The notes: generated from the sequence alone by a model not told the origin. Shown: positions 23,790 to 33,067, numbered from the stretch's first letter. The stretch: 64,000 nt of DNA from Anderseniella sp963759095 (GCA_963759095.1 CAVWYF010000011.1:1-64000), one strand, 5' to 3'. Program-made: numbers and translations.

Positions 23790-24253
23790 AAATTGGCACC
23801 ATCAATACAAACTGTGTCGTCTTCGTCCATGTCCGGATCGGTTTCTTCCATGCCTTCAAAGCGATTGCTCGAAAGTAACCAAAGATTTTCGCTACCCGGT
23901 ATGTCAGTGCGGCCATATCGACGCGTTAGAACAGTCATAAGACCTTCAAAGGTTGAAATTAGCTCCCGATTCTCATCAAGGATTGCGTTTACTGAATCGG
24001 TGTCTATGACCCTTCGATTTCTTCGTTCCGTATAGCGCAACGTGGCATTGGCCAAACGAAAGAGTACCCAATCTATTTGCTTGTCTGAAAGATCGCACTT
24101 GTTCTTAAGTTTACTATACAGATTTTCTGGCAACACTTCCGCGAAGGTACGAAGCGTAGTCGCAGGGGGGAAAAGATCACTTATTGAAGGTTTAGCAGCA
24201 CTTGCTTTTTGTGCCCCCACCGTGCCCCCGATCTCGTTACCGCTTCCTGTCAT
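23790..24253 (-). pseudogene. Unknown gene next to tRNA-Arg, 3' end cut by IS21
   Basis: About 154 codons of an unrecognised soluble protein starting MTGSGNEIGGTVGAQKASAA and followed by a mostly helical region (FAEVLPENLYSKLKNKC, WVLFRLANATLRYTERRNRR). The frame continues a few codons into the IS21 terminus, so the natural C-terminus is lost. The start codon lies 23 bp from the 3' end of tRNA-Arg, the place where an integrase gene usually sits, but I see no tyrosine-recombinase residues in what is left. Function unknown. Confidence 0.55.
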
Positions 24254-24276
24254 AATATCTAACTTGTTGAAATCAA

Positions 24277-24353
24277 TGGTGCACCGGGGAGGATTCGAAC
24301 CCCCGACCCCCAGATTCGTAGTCTGGTGCTCTATCCAACTGAGCTACCGGTGC
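24277..24353 (-). tRNA. tRNA-Arg (anticodon ACG)
   Basis: A 77-nt tRNA including an encoded CCA. Acceptor stem GCACCGG/CCGGTGC, D-arm starting TAGCTCAGTTGGATAGAGC, anticodon stem CCAGA/TCTGG around loop CTACGAA (anticodon ACG), and T-arm GGGGGTTCGAATCCTCC. The 3' end faces the IS-rich region to the left, the usual geometry for island integration into a tRNA gene. Confidence 0.96.
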
Positions 24354-24471
24354 CCTCAAGGCGGGATCGCTGTCCCGCGTTCAGCGTCAGATGATGTGCT
24401 GAAGACTGGACGTATCTAGCCGGTTGTTCCGGTAAACGCAAGCGCCGGATTGCAGACACTTGCGAATAGGC

Positions 24472-25479
24472 TCAGGCCGGCCGCCAGGCATTTTGGCCAT
24501 GCAAGGGTTCGGCGCTGGCCATGGCCCGCCCGATCGCCCGTGACAGGCAGTCAGCGGCAGCCGACCCCAACATGGCAAGCGCCTCGTTGGGCTGCTCACC
24601 CAGCACCGTGCTCCCGGTCGCGAGCGCAAAAACCGTATCGCCGTCATAGGGCGTATGGATGGGGCGAATGGCGCGCGCCATGCCGTCTGACGCCATGATT
24701 GCCAGCCTGTGCGCTTGCGCCTTGGTGAGCACAGCATCGGTTGCGACAACGGCGATTGTGGTGTTGGCGCCCGCCGCCCGGGCATCCAGTTTGCTGCCGC
24801 CCAGTGGAGTCAGGGGTACAGGTGAGGTGGGAACCGCAGGTACCGACCCGAACTCGCCGTCCAGTTCAAACGGCCGGGCCCACAAATCATTGCTGGCCGG
24901 GTTGATGCAGGATCCGACCGGATTGAGCGCCACCAGCGCCCCGACGGTAAATCCGCCAAACACACTCGATGCACTGCCCAACCCGCCTTTCAGCATCCCG
25001 GCCGTTGCGCCATAACCGGCACCGGCATTGCCGAGATCGAATTGATTGCCGGCAGCCTTTGCCGCCTCTATGCCCAGCTCGCGATAAGGCGGCGTTGCAC
25101 CCCAGCCCTTGTCCGGCCCGAAGGTCAGGTCAAACAGGATCGCTGACGGTACGACCGGGATGTGCAGCGCCGAGCGGCCAAAGCTCATGCCCACGCCTTG
25201 TTCAGACAGGTGAGAGATGACGCCACCGGCCGCGTCCAGCCCGAATACCGATCCTCCAGACAGCACAATGCCGTGCACCGCCTCCACCACACAGGCCGGA
25301 TCCAGTGCTGAAATATCGCGCGTGCCAGGCGCTCCGCCACGCACATCTGCCGCCGCCACCACAGGTTCATCCGGCAGCAGCACCGTGACACCGGTTGCAT
25401 AGTGCGCGTTGTGCGCGTTGCCGACCTTAAGGCCTGCAACATCGGTGATCAGGTTTTTCAAACCCGGTGTTACTGTCAT
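24472..25479 (-). CDS. P1-family (S58, DmpA-type) peptidase
   Basis: A 335-aa cytoplasmic Ntn-type peptidase. The start sequence LITDVAGLKVGNAHN and the VLSGGSVFGLDAAGGV block are typical. NTTIAVVATDAVLTKAQAHR holds the probable autoprocessing site, where the chain is cut to expose a new N-terminal nucleophile (here Thr rather than the Ser of DmpA). Relatives are L-aminopeptidases/D-esterases or beta-peptidyl aminopeptidases. The ATG at 25479 matches the family start; the open frame runs further upstream through unrelated sequence. It diverges from a gamma-glutamyltransferase gene, so both may serve peptide turnover. Confidence 0.88.
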   Translation of the reverse strand: MTVTPGLKNLITDVAGLKVGNAHNAHYATGVTVLLPDEPVVAAADVRGGAPGTRDISALDPACVVEAVHGIVLSGGSVFGLDAAGGVISHLSEQGVGMSFGRSALHIPVVPSAILFDLTFGPDKGWGATPPYRELGIEAAKAAGNQFDLGNAGAGYGATAGMLKGGLGSASSVFGGFTVGALVALNPVGSCINPASNDLWARPFELDGEFGSVPAVPTSPVPLTPLGGSKLDARAAGANTTIAVVATDAVLTKAQAHRLAIMASDGMARAIRPIHTPYDGDTVFALATGSTVLGEQPNEALAMLGSAAADCLSRAIGRAMASAEPLHGQNAWRPA

Positions 25480-25614
25480 GTCGGATGCCTTGGTTTTCCG
25501 GTCGTGTTCATCATGTTTGTAAATGTCAGGTGTCCTGACACCTTCGTCAATTGCGAAGATGCAGGCGTGGCGGCTAAGATACATATCGTTGATGTGTTTG
25601 TCTGGATTGTAACA

Positions 25615-27369
25615 ATGTCTTTGCTTGCCCGATGTTTTGCCCTGTGTCTGTTGATTTTGCTTGCCGCATGCAGTGACGATGCACCGCAACGCAAGGCCAT
25701 GGTCGCCACCGCCAACACACACGCATCTGACGCGGCTGCCGCCATTCTTGCCAAGGGCGGCTCGGCCACGGATGCCGCCATTACCGCGCAGCTGGTGTTG
25801 ACGCTGACCGAGCCGCAGTCATCCGGCATTGGCGGCGGCCTGTTCATGCTGCACTATGAGGGTAACAACGCCTCCGTCACCACCTTTGACGGGCGCGAAA
25901 AGGCACCGCTGAACGCGGATGAGACACTGTTTCTGAAACCCGGCGGCAAGCCGTTTGCCTGGCCGGACGCAGCCCTCGGCGGCAGGCCGGTCGGCACACC
26001 TGGTGTCATTTCTGCCCTTTGGAAGGCGCATCAGAAATTCGGCAGGCTGGAATGGGCCAGCCTGTTTGAACCGGCGATCAGTCTGGCGCAGCAAGGCTTT
26101 GCCGTCAGTCCGCGCCTGCATGCGGCCATCGCTAACGCCAGCCACCTGGACACAGACGATGCAGCGGCTGCCATCTATTTCCTCGGTGACGGCGATTATA
26201 ACGAACCGGATGTAGCGGTACCCGTCGGGCATCTGTTGAAAAACCAGCCCTATGCCGACACGCTGAAACTGATTGCCGCAAACGGGTCTGACGGATTTTA
26301 CAAGGGCAGTGTCGCCCAGGCCATCGTCGATGCAGTCCGCTCGAACGATGTCAATCCCGGCCTGATGACACTCGCCGACCTGTCTGCCTACGAGGCCATC
26401 GAGCGCCAGCCCGTCTGTGCATCCTATCGGGTCTACCGTGTGTGCGGCATGGGGCCGCCAACGTCGGGCGGGCTGACCTCGCTGATGATCCTGGGCCTGC
26501 TGGAACCCTATAAGTTGTCAAGCCTCAATCCGGAAGGCCTGGTGGCCGCCCATCTGTTTGCACAGGCCAGCCGGCTGGCTTTCGCAGACCGCAATCAGTA
26601 CATGGCCGATGCCGATTTCGTCGACGTGCCCGCCGCCGGGCTTCTGGACCGGCAGTATCTCAGATCGCGCAGCCGGTTGATCAACCCGGTTCGCGACATG
26701 GGTTCGGCAGCTCCGGGCACGCCGCCGGGATCAGATGAAGAGAGCCTTGCTGCCGATGCCGGTCTTGTGGAACATGGCACCAGTCACCTGGCGATTGTCG
26801 ACATGGACGGCAATGCCGTGTCCATGACCATGAGTGTCGAGCGGGCTTTTGGTGCACGAATTACCGCCGGTGGCTTTGTGCTCAACAACCAGCTGACGGA
26901 TTTTTCCTTTGTCCCGACCAAAGCCGGCAAACCGGTTGCCAACCGGGTGCAGGCTGGCAAACGGCCGAGATCTTCCATGTCGCCATCTTTGGTGCTCAAT
27001 GATGACGGCAGCCTGTTTGCCGTTGTCGGGTCTCCCGGTGGCAGCCGCATCATCGGCTATACGGCCCACGCGCTGCTGGGGTTGATCGACTGGCGGATGC
27101 CGATGCAGCAGGCAGTGTCGCGATCCCATGTGATCAACCGCAACGGCCGCACTGAACTTGAAGATATCGCTGAAGGCGGTGATCTGGCGGAAAAGCTGAA
27201 CCAGTTCGCCAGGCTGGCAGCGCCACTGGCAGACATCGGTCACACGGTCGAAGTGAAACCACTCACCAGCGGCCTGCACGGCATTCGCATTCTGAAAGAC
27301 GGCCGGATGGACGGCGGCGCCGACCCGCGCCGAGAGGGAACTGTTGTGGAGGTGGGCGAGGAGAAGTAG
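25615..27369 (+). CDS. ggt: Gamma-glutamyltransferase, lipoprotein type
   Basis: A 584-aa Ntn hydrolase that removes or transfers gamma-glutamyl groups, for example from glutathione. The N-terminus is a lipoprotein signal (LLILLAAC, Cys near residue 18). Family motifs follow: SSGIGGGLFMLHY (substrate loop), HGTSHLAIVDMDGNAVSMT with the autoprocessing Thr after HG, and VVGSPGGSRIIGY. The ATG at 25615 is preferred over the longer frame from 25402 because it creates the signal peptide. A terminator follows at 27467. Divergent from the P1 peptidase gene. Confidence 0.92.
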   Translation: MSLLARCFALCLLILLAACSDDAPQRKAMVATANTHASDAAAAILAKGGSATDAAITAQLVLTLTEPQSSGIGGGLFMLHYEGNNASVTTFDGREKAPLNADETLFLKPGGKPFAWPDAALGGRPVGTPGVISALWKAHQKFGRLEWASLFEPAISLAQQGFAVSPRLHAAIANASHLDTDDAAAAIYFLGDGDYNEPDVAVPVGHLLKNQPYADTLKLIAANGSDGFYKGSVAQAIVDAVRSNDVNPGLMTLADLSAYEAIERQPVCASYRVYRVCGMGPPTSGGLTSLMILGLLEPYKLSSLNPEGLVAAHLFAQASRLAFADRNQYMADADFVDVPAAGLLDRQYLRSRSRLINPVRDMGSAAPGTPPGSDEESLAADAGLVEHGTSHLAIVDMDGNAVSMTMSVERAFGARITAGGFVLNNQLTDFSFVPTKAGKPVANRVQAGKRPRSSMSPSLVLNDDGSLFAVVGSPGGSRIIGYTAHALLGLIDWRMPMQQAVSRSHVINRNGRTELEDIAEGGDLAEKLNQFARLAAPLADIGHTVEVKPLTSGLHGIRILKDGRMDGGADPRREGTVVEVGEEK

Positions 27370-27466
27370 TAGAGCAGGAGCGAGTGGTGGGGGTCGGGTC
27401 GGTCTTATTCCGCTCACGCAAGCAGCCTGACGGCTGCGCTCCGCTGGGGCGGGCCTGACCGGCCCG

Positions 27467-27492
27467 AGGCCCGTCGGGCCTAGTTGTTTTTT
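27467..27492 (+). terminator. Terminator of ggt
   Basis: AGGCCCG and CGGGCCT form a compact stem followed by AGTTGTTTTTT. It lies about 100 bp after the ggt stop. The rest of 27370-27626 is non-coding, GC-rich with short palindromes. Confidence 0.6.
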
Positions 27493-27558
27493 AGTGGTCG
27501 AACAGCTTTCTTCGCTTCGCTCAGGCCGTTCTCCGACCCTGAACAAATCTCCAACTAT

Positions 27559-27584
27559 CGTCATTCCAGCGAAGGCTGGAATCC
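27559..27584. repeat. REP-like palindrome left of IS30
   Basis: CGTCATTCCAGCGAAGGCTGGAATCC, a palindrome around GCGAAGGC that belongs to a widespread class of proteobacterial REP sequences. Its inverted counterpart lies on the other side of the IS30 element (28685-28706). Confidence 0.7.
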
Positions 27585-27626
27585 ATACCTAACGGCATAT
27601 ATTGGACTGGCTGGCATTGGATCCCT

Positions 27627-28680
27627 TGGATTCACGTAACAAGTGCAACACCTGCTAAGGTGTTGTTGCGATGGGAAAGAGTTATGTTCATCTGTCTCTA
27701 GTAGAGCGGATCAAGATCGATTTGTTGCGTAAGGCGAACCAGTCGATCAGAGAAATTGCGCGCCAGCTTGGCAGAGCCGCATGTACGGTCAGCCGTGAAC
27801 TGAAACGCAATGCAAAACCAACAAAACAATGGACGGGGGTGTATGAGGGTGAACGCGCTCATCAACTGGCCTTGCGACGAAGACGATGGGACTGTCGCTT
27901 CAAGCTGGCGCACCAGCCAGCACTGCGTGCACTTGTTCGCGACCGCCTTGCGATGGGATGGTCACCACAGATGATTGCAGGCCGGCTGGCACTGCATAAC
28001 GCTCACATGCAGATCAGTCATGAGTCAATCTATCGCTTCATCTACCATCGTTCAGCTCAGAAGGATTACTGGCACAGGCTGCTGCCACGGGCAAAACACT
28101 GCAGAGGTAAACTCAAGCGCGGTGGTATCAGTCCGGTTGAGCATATAAAACAGCGCGTTAGCATCCATGAACGGCCCCGATCGGTTACGTCACGCACAAA
28201 ACCCGGCCACTGGGAAGCCGACCTGATGCTGTTTTCCCGCTATGGTCAGGCCGTGTTGGTGCTGCATGAACGAACCTCCAGGTTCACAACCCTCATGCGC
28301 CAGCCTTCCAAGGCTGCCCGGCCTGTGGCAGATCGGCTTTCAAGCTTCCTTGCCAAGCTGCCAGGCCATTTGCGCCAGAGCATCACTTTCGACAATGGGA
28401 CCGAGTTTGCCTTGCATCATGAGCTCAAACCCCTGCTGGCATGTGGCACCTACTTCTGTGATCCTCATGCGCCATGGCAAAAAGGTGGTGTGGAAAACGC
28501 CATCTCAAGGCTCAGGCGATCATTGCCGAGAAAGTCAGACCTGGCAGCCATCCCGGCACAACAGTTGCAGTTCATCACAGACAGGTACAACAATGCGCCA
28601 AGAAAGTGCCTCAACTACAAAACCCCAAACGAGGTCTTCAATCAGATGTTCAACCGTGTTGCACTTCAAACGTGACTCCA
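27627..28680 (+). mobile_element. IS30-family insertion sequence
   Basis: A roughly 1054-bp single-ORF element. Terminal inverted repeats TGGATTCACGTAACAAGTGC (left) and, as complement, TGGAGTCACGTTTGAAGTGC (right) agree at most positions and share GTGCAACAC inside. It sits between two REP-like palindromes in opposite orientation. The exact outer ends and target duplication are uncertain by a few bases. Confidence 0.85.
27671..28675 (+). CDS. IS30-family transposase
   Basis: A 334-aa DDE transposase. The N-terminal HTH (LSLVERIKIDLLRKANQSIR then EIARQLGRAACTVSRELKRN) is diagnostic of IS30, and the C-terminal rve core shows HWEADLMLF (first Asp), TFDNGTEFA (second Asp) and QKGGVENAISRLRR (Glu). 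Length and frame are intact, so the element may be active. Confidence 0.92.
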   Translation: MGKSYVHLSLVERIKIDLLRKANQSIREIARQLGRAACTVSRELKRNAKPTKQWTGVYEGERAHQLALRRRRWDCRFKLAHQPALRALVRDRLAMGWSPQMIAGRLALHNAHMQISHESIYRFIYHRSAQKDYWHRLLPRAKHCRGKLKRGGISPVEHIKQRVSIHERPRSVTSRTKPGHWEADLMLFSRYGQAVLVLHERTSRFTTLMRQPSKAARPVADRLSSFLAKLPGHLRQSITFDNGTEFALHHELKPLLACGTYFCDPHAPWQKGGVENAISRLRRSLPRKSDLAAIPAQQLQFITDRYNNAPRKCLNYKTPNEVFNQMFNRVALQT

Positions 28681-28684
28681 CCTC

Positions 28685-28706
28685 CCAGCCTTCGCTGGGA
28701 TGACGG
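28685..28706. repeat. REP-like palindrome right of IS30
   Basis: CCAGCCTTCGCTGGGATGACGG is the complement-oriented partner of the palindrome at 27559. The remaining 115 bases to the histidine kinase gene are GC-rich and non-coding. Confidence 0.65.
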
Positions 28707-28820
28707 TCGTGGTGAACTCACCTCCGAGGCACGACGTGCCTAGGCAAGGCCGACCGGCCGCCGCACGAAGTGCGCCCTAGCGGAGCGCAGGCGTAGCCTG
28801 CTGGCGTGAGCGACATACCT

Positions 28821-30314
28821 TCATGCACTCCGCTTTCCGCGCCTGCCGGAATCCACTTCCTGCAGCCGGTCGGGAATACTGATCTGGAACACCGTACCTG
28901 CTTCCGGGCCTTCCACCAGCCGCACTTCACCACCGTGTGCGCGGACCAGTTCGCTGGCAATTGCCAGCCCGAGCCCTGTGCCACCCTGGCGCTGTGACCC
29001 GCGAAAGGCTTCGAACAAATGCTCTTTGGCCTTTTCCGGTACACCGGGGCCGTTATCGGTGACCTCGATAATGCAATGGCTGTCTTCGTGCCGCGCCCGA
29101 ACCCGGACCTTGCCGCCGCTGCCACGCGCGATGGAGGTGGCACCCTTGTTTTCAACCGCCTCTGCCGCATTGCGCAGCAGGTTCATCAAGACGCGGAACA
29201 ATTGTTCCCGGTCGGCATCGGCATCCAGATCGGCGGTCACTTCATTGTAGAAGACGACATCACTGCCGGCTTCAGTCGTACTGTGATCCAGCACTTCATC
29301 CACAAGCGTGCGCAAATTGAACATCTCACGCCGTGGCGGCGCTTCCTGCGCACGGCCGAATTTCAGCGTGTCCTGGCAAAACCCGATGGCCCGGTCGAGC
29401 GACGCAATCAGCTTGGGCGCGAACTTCTTTACCGTCGGATCGTCGACCATGCCCAACCGGTCCGAGATCAACTGGGCTGATGCCAGCATGTTGCGCAGAT
29501 CATGACTGACTTTTGAAACCGCAAGTCCAAGCGATGCCAGCCGGCTTTTCTGCGACAACAGATCAGACAGCTCGGTCTGCATCTGCTTGAGTTCCTGCTC
29601 GGCAGCGCCGATTTCATCGACCCGGCCGGTTGGTTCTATGATGCGGCTGCGGTCTTCAGGGTTGAGCGCAAAGGCCTGCATGTTGCCGGACAGGCGCTGC
29701 ACCGGGCGCACCAGAAGCCGGTTGAGAGCGAAAAACAACAAGGCCGCCAGAATGAAGGCCAGAAAGATCGACAAGGTCAGAATGTTGATGGAATACCGCA
29801 CCATCGCCTTGAACAGCGGCTTTTCATCCAGCGCCATTTCGATCAGCGTTCCGCTCATGCTGGACGGCTTGTCCATCACCCCGATGACCCGGTTGCCGCC
29901 GTGATACAGCGTGGTGAATGCGTCGTAGATGGCCATCATCGGCTTGTTTTCGCGCAAATCGAATGAGGCTTCCACGACAGGGGGCTGGTCGGGCATCAGC
30001 ACCAGTTGGCGGGCGTCATTGGTTCTGACCGCCAGCACCAGCACGCCGGCACGATCCAGCAGTTCCTTGCGCAATACTGGAGAGATTTTCTGGTTCTGGG
30101 CTGCTTCAACCGCCAAAGCCGCAATCTCAGCCGTGGCGGAGCGCTGCTTCAGCCAGTTGATCCGAAAGTTGGCGATTGATGGCAGGAACACCAGCATTTC
30201 GCCAATCATCAGGAACACGGCCGCCATCACCAGAACCTTGGCGGTCAGCTTGCGATACCATGGTGCACGCCGGCTTGACCGCACAAAATCCTGCTTTTCC
30301 GTATCGGTACTCAT
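28821..30314 (-). CDS. Membrane sensor histidine kinase
   Basis: A 497-aa kinase. TM1 (about 27-48) and TM2 (about 178-200) enclose a periplasmic sensor of about 130 residues. HAMP follows (RLLVRPVQRLSGNMQ), then HisKA with phospho-acceptor His in SKVSHDLRNMLASAQ, and HATPase_c with N box (NLLRNAAEAVE), G1 (VTDNGPGVP) and G2 (GGTGLGLAI). AAAGGCAGAG precedes the start. It is 47 bp downstream of the MerA-like gene in the same direction. No response regulator is adjacent. Confidence 0.9.
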   Translation of the reverse strand: MSTDTEKQDFVRSSRRAPWYRKLTAKVLVMAAVFLMIGEMLVFLPSIANFRINWLKQRSATAEIAALAVEAAQNQKISPVLRKELLDRAGVLVLAVRTNDARQLVLMPDQPPVVEASFDLRENKPMMAIYDAFTTLYHGGNRVIGVMDKPSSMSGTLIEMALDEKPLFKAMVRYSINILTLSIFLAFILAALLFFALNRLLVRPVQRLSGNMQAFALNPEDRSRIIEPTGRVDEIGAAEQELKQMQTELSDLLSQKSRLASLGLAVSKVSHDLRNMLASAQLISDRLGMVDDPTVKKFAPKLIASLDRAIGFCQDTLKFGRAQEAPPRREMFNLRTLVDEVLDHSTTEAGSDVVFYNEVTADLDADADREQLFRVLMNLLRNAAEAVENKGATSIARGSGGKVRVRARHEDSHCIIEVTDNGPGVPEKAKEHLFEAFRGSQRQGGTGLGLAIASELVRAHGGEVRLVEGPEAGTVFQISIPDRLQEVDSGRRGKRSA

Positions 30315-30361
30315 CTCTGCCTTTACTCAATCGCCAGCAGAAACGGTTCAACTGACGGCGG

Positions 30362-31792
30362 TCATCCAAAAATCTTCAACCATCCTATGATACGGCGAAC
30401 CATGGGTTTGGATGGCAGATCGGCATAATAACTTGTCGCGGCGCGTTTGGAAACTTCGCTCAATGTCGGATATGCCGCGACCATATCTATCATGGCCTTG
30501 ATCTTTAGTCCTGACGAAATCGCCATTGCCCACGGTTGAATCAGGTCACCGGCATTCGGCGCCACGATCGAGCAGCCCAGTATTTCGCCTTTTGCCGAGA
30601 CTACTGCCTTGATCAGGCCGCTGGTCTTGCGTTCGGCCCGCGCGCGATCGTTCTCCTTGAAATGCCAGCGCAATATCTTGTGGCCGGGATGGCTTTCTGT
30701 TGCGAGTGCTTCGGTAAGGCCGATATGGGCTAGTTCGGGGTCCGTATAGGTGACCCACGGTATGATCTTCGTCTCGTTGGTGACCGGCAGGCGGAACAGG
30801 ACGGACTTTATTACAAGGCCCGCCTGGTATCCGGCAACATGGGTGAATTGCAGCCCGCCGGCCACATCACCGATTGCGTAGACCTTGCGATTGGTGGTGC
30901 GCAGGCCCTTGTCCACCTTGATGCCGCGCCTGTCATATTCAATACCGGCAGCCTCGAGATTGAGGCCGTCAACATTGGCAACGCGCCCGGCCGCGACCAG
31001 CAGGTGTGAGCCGGAGAGCTTTTCAGGCTTGCCGTTATCGCCTTCCAGCGTGATTTCGATGGCCTTTGACTTAGCCGTCTTGGCGATGCCGGTGATCTTG
31101 GCACCGGCACGGATGTCGATGCCCTCATCGCGCAGGTGATCAAGCACAATGGCGGTCAGTTCCGGATCATCCTTGCCAAGCGGCTGAAACGCTTCCAGAA
31201 CCGTGACCTTGGCGCCGAGCCGGCGATGAGCCTGCGCCATCTCCATGCCGATGGGACCGCCGCCGATGATGATCAGGTGCGCAGGCAGCGTGGTATTGTC
31301 GAAAATCGTTTCATTGGTGAAATAGTCGACGCTGTCCAGGCCGGGGATTGGCGGTGCAGATGGTGATGAACCCGTTGCCACGACAATCCGGCGCGCCTTG
31401 ATCCGGTCGCCGCCTGCCTCAACGGTTTCCCCGTCGACAAACCTGGCCGCATCGCGAATGACCGTCACGCCCAGGCTTTCAAAGCGTTCCTGGCTGTCAT
31501 GCGGAGCAATGCCGGCGATGACATCCTTTACGTGGGCCATGGTCTTGGCGAAATTCACTTTCGGGGTCTGTGCTGCAACCCCGAACTCCACGCCGGAGGA
31601 AAACGCGTGGGCATGTTTGCCGGCTGCCAGCAGGGCTTTTGAGGGAACACAGCCGTAGTTCAGGCAGTCTCCACCCATTTCGCCCTTTTCGATCAGCACT
31701 ACTTTTTCGCCGAACTGGCTGGCTGCAGCAGCAACACTCAAGCCGCCGGAGCCTGCGCCGATTACGCAGATATCGCAGGTAATGTCAGTCAT
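30362..31792 (-). CDS. MerA-like pyridine nucleotide-disulfide oxidoreductase
   Basis: A 476-aa class I flavoprotein disulfide reductase. FAD-binding GAGSGGLSVA is at the N-terminus, the redox pair is GGDCLNYGCVPSK, the NAD(P)H site is GGGPIGMEMAQA, and the second FAD motif is YAIGDVAGG. The C-terminal dimerisation domain is present but the usual His-x4-Glu of glutathione reductase and lipoamide dehydrogenase is not obvious, and there is no N-terminal HMA domain or C-terminal vicinal Cys as in true MerA. It probably belongs to the mercuric-reductase-like group found with TVP38 proteins; the substrate is unknown. The ATG at 31792 is preferred over 31825. Confidence 0.85.
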   Translation of the reverse strand: MTDITCDICVIGAGSGGLSVAAAASQFGEKVVLIEKGEMGGDCLNYGCVPSKALLAAGKHAHAFSSGVEFGVAAQTPKVNFAKTMAHVKDVIAGIAPHDSQERFESLGVTVIRDAARFVDGETVEAGGDRIKARRIVVATGSSPSAPPIPGLDSVDYFTNETIFDNTTLPAHLIIIGGGPIGMEMAQAHRRLGAKVTVLEAFQPLGKDDPELTAIVLDHLRDEGIDIRAGAKITGIAKTAKSKAIEITLEGDNGKPEKLSGSHLLVAAGRVANVDGLNLEAAGIEYDRRGIKVDKGLRTTNRKVYAIGDVAGGLQFTHVAGYQAGLVIKSVLFRLPVTNETKIIPWVTYTDPELAHIGLTEALATESHPGHKILRWHFKENDRARAERKTSGLIKAVVSAKGEILGCSIVAPNAGDLIQPWAMAISSGLKIKAMIDMVAAYPTLSEVSKRAATSYYADLPSKPMVRRIIGWLKIFG

Positions 31793-31878
31793 GGAAGTAC
31801 CTTTCAGGCCTCGTCGGAGGCCCATCTATACATGAATTGCTGGAATTCGTTGTGGCTGGCCGCAAGGGACCTGCGAAC

Positions 31879-32694
31879 TCAGGCTTTGCCACTGGTTGCC
31901 TTTTTCCGGGCGCGCAGTTTTTTCACCACGACCGGGATCAGCGCCACCACGCCCAGTGCGGCAAACGCCGCCAGCAATTGCGGTGTCACCAGTGCGCCTG
32001 CATCAAGTGCAAATTCACAATTGGCGGCACCGTTCTCTGCGATGCAGGACTGGTGGGCGTTCTTTTGTTCGGTGATGATTGAATCCAGTCCGGAACCAAG
32101 CACCGAAAATGCGAATGTACCTGGGATAATGCCGATAAGGGTTGCCAGGGCGTAGGTTCCAAGTCCAACGCCCGCCACCGCCGGAGCAATATTGACGACA
32201 AAGAACGGGAATGCCGGGACCAGCCGCAGAAACAGGAGATAGTTGAATGCATCTTCCTGGAATCCGCCGGACAATTTTTCCATCCAGGGTCCGGCGCGCT
32301 TTGTAAGTGTATCTCCAAGCGCAGTTTTCACTACCAGAAATATGGCTATCGCACCGATGGTTGCTGCCAGAACCGTATACACGCCGCCCAACAGCCAGCC
32401 GAACAGGAACCCGCCCAGAATGGTCAACAGGGCGGCACCGGGTAAAGAAAATGCGACTGTCGCAATGTAGATCAGCATATATGTGCCGACTGCCAGAACG
32501 GTATTGTCGGCAACAAAATTCATCAGTGCGTCGCGATGATTGGCGACGGCTTCAAGGGAGAGATATTTGTGTAAACCTGATGCATAAACTGCGGCAATAC
32601 CGCCCAGCAATATCACCAGAGGTGCCCAGCGTTTCAGGTTTGCTGCAACACCGGTTGGGCGGGCAGTGCCTGCTTCAGCTACGTTTCCAGACAT
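31879..32694 (-). CDS. TVP38/TMEM64 (DedA-like) membrane protein
   Basis: A 271-aa inner-membrane protein with about six hydrophobic segments. The central part has the SNARE-associated/VTT signature: LPGAALLTILGGFLFG and, later, FLRLVPAFPFFVVNIAPAVAGV. A loop with two Cys (SCIAENGAANCEF) follows. VTT proteins act in membrane lipid handling; in bacteria TVP38 genes are often paired with MerA-like flavoproteins, as here (gap about 86 bp). The start is uncertain; an ATG at 32694 gives the natural family N-terminus, while the frame is open to 32910. Confidence 0.85.
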   Translation of the reverse strand: MSGNVAEAGTARPTGVAANLKRWAPLVILLGGIAAVYASGLHKYLSLEAVANHRDALMNFVADNTVLAVGTYMLIYIATVAFSLPGAALLTILGGFLFGWLLGGVYTVLAATIGAIAIFLVVKTALGDTLTKRAGPWMEKLSGGFQEDAFNYLLFLRLVPAFPFFVVNIAPAVAGVGLGTYALATLIGIIPGTFAFSVLGSGLDSIITEQKNAHQSCIAENGAANCEFALDAGALVTPQLLAAFAALGVVALIPVVVKKLRARKKATSGKA

Positions 32695-33067
32695 TTTTTC
32701 TTGTTCTTTCTTCATCTGTATGAGTAAGGCGTGATCTGCTTCGGATTGCAACCAAATGACGTGTTCATGACTTTGCTCGCGCTCCAATTTACGAGACCAC
32801 AGGAGTTGGCGCGAAGATGTCGCAGAACGCAATTTGAAGAAAGGGGGTGTAAACTGCTTGTGAAAAGGTATGACTACAGGTGAGAGTTTGGTGTTTGCCC
32901 TGTCAATCACGGTATCAAATAGATGCAGCAGGCGAATTGACTTGTTGCCGTTGCGCCCGTATAAGCCGCGCAGGATTTCATCCGGTGATCAATGATCAGC
33001 ATGCTTGACGTTTTTCGACGCCGCGGCCTGACACTACCGGAAACATGAAGATTTTGGAGATTTAGCC

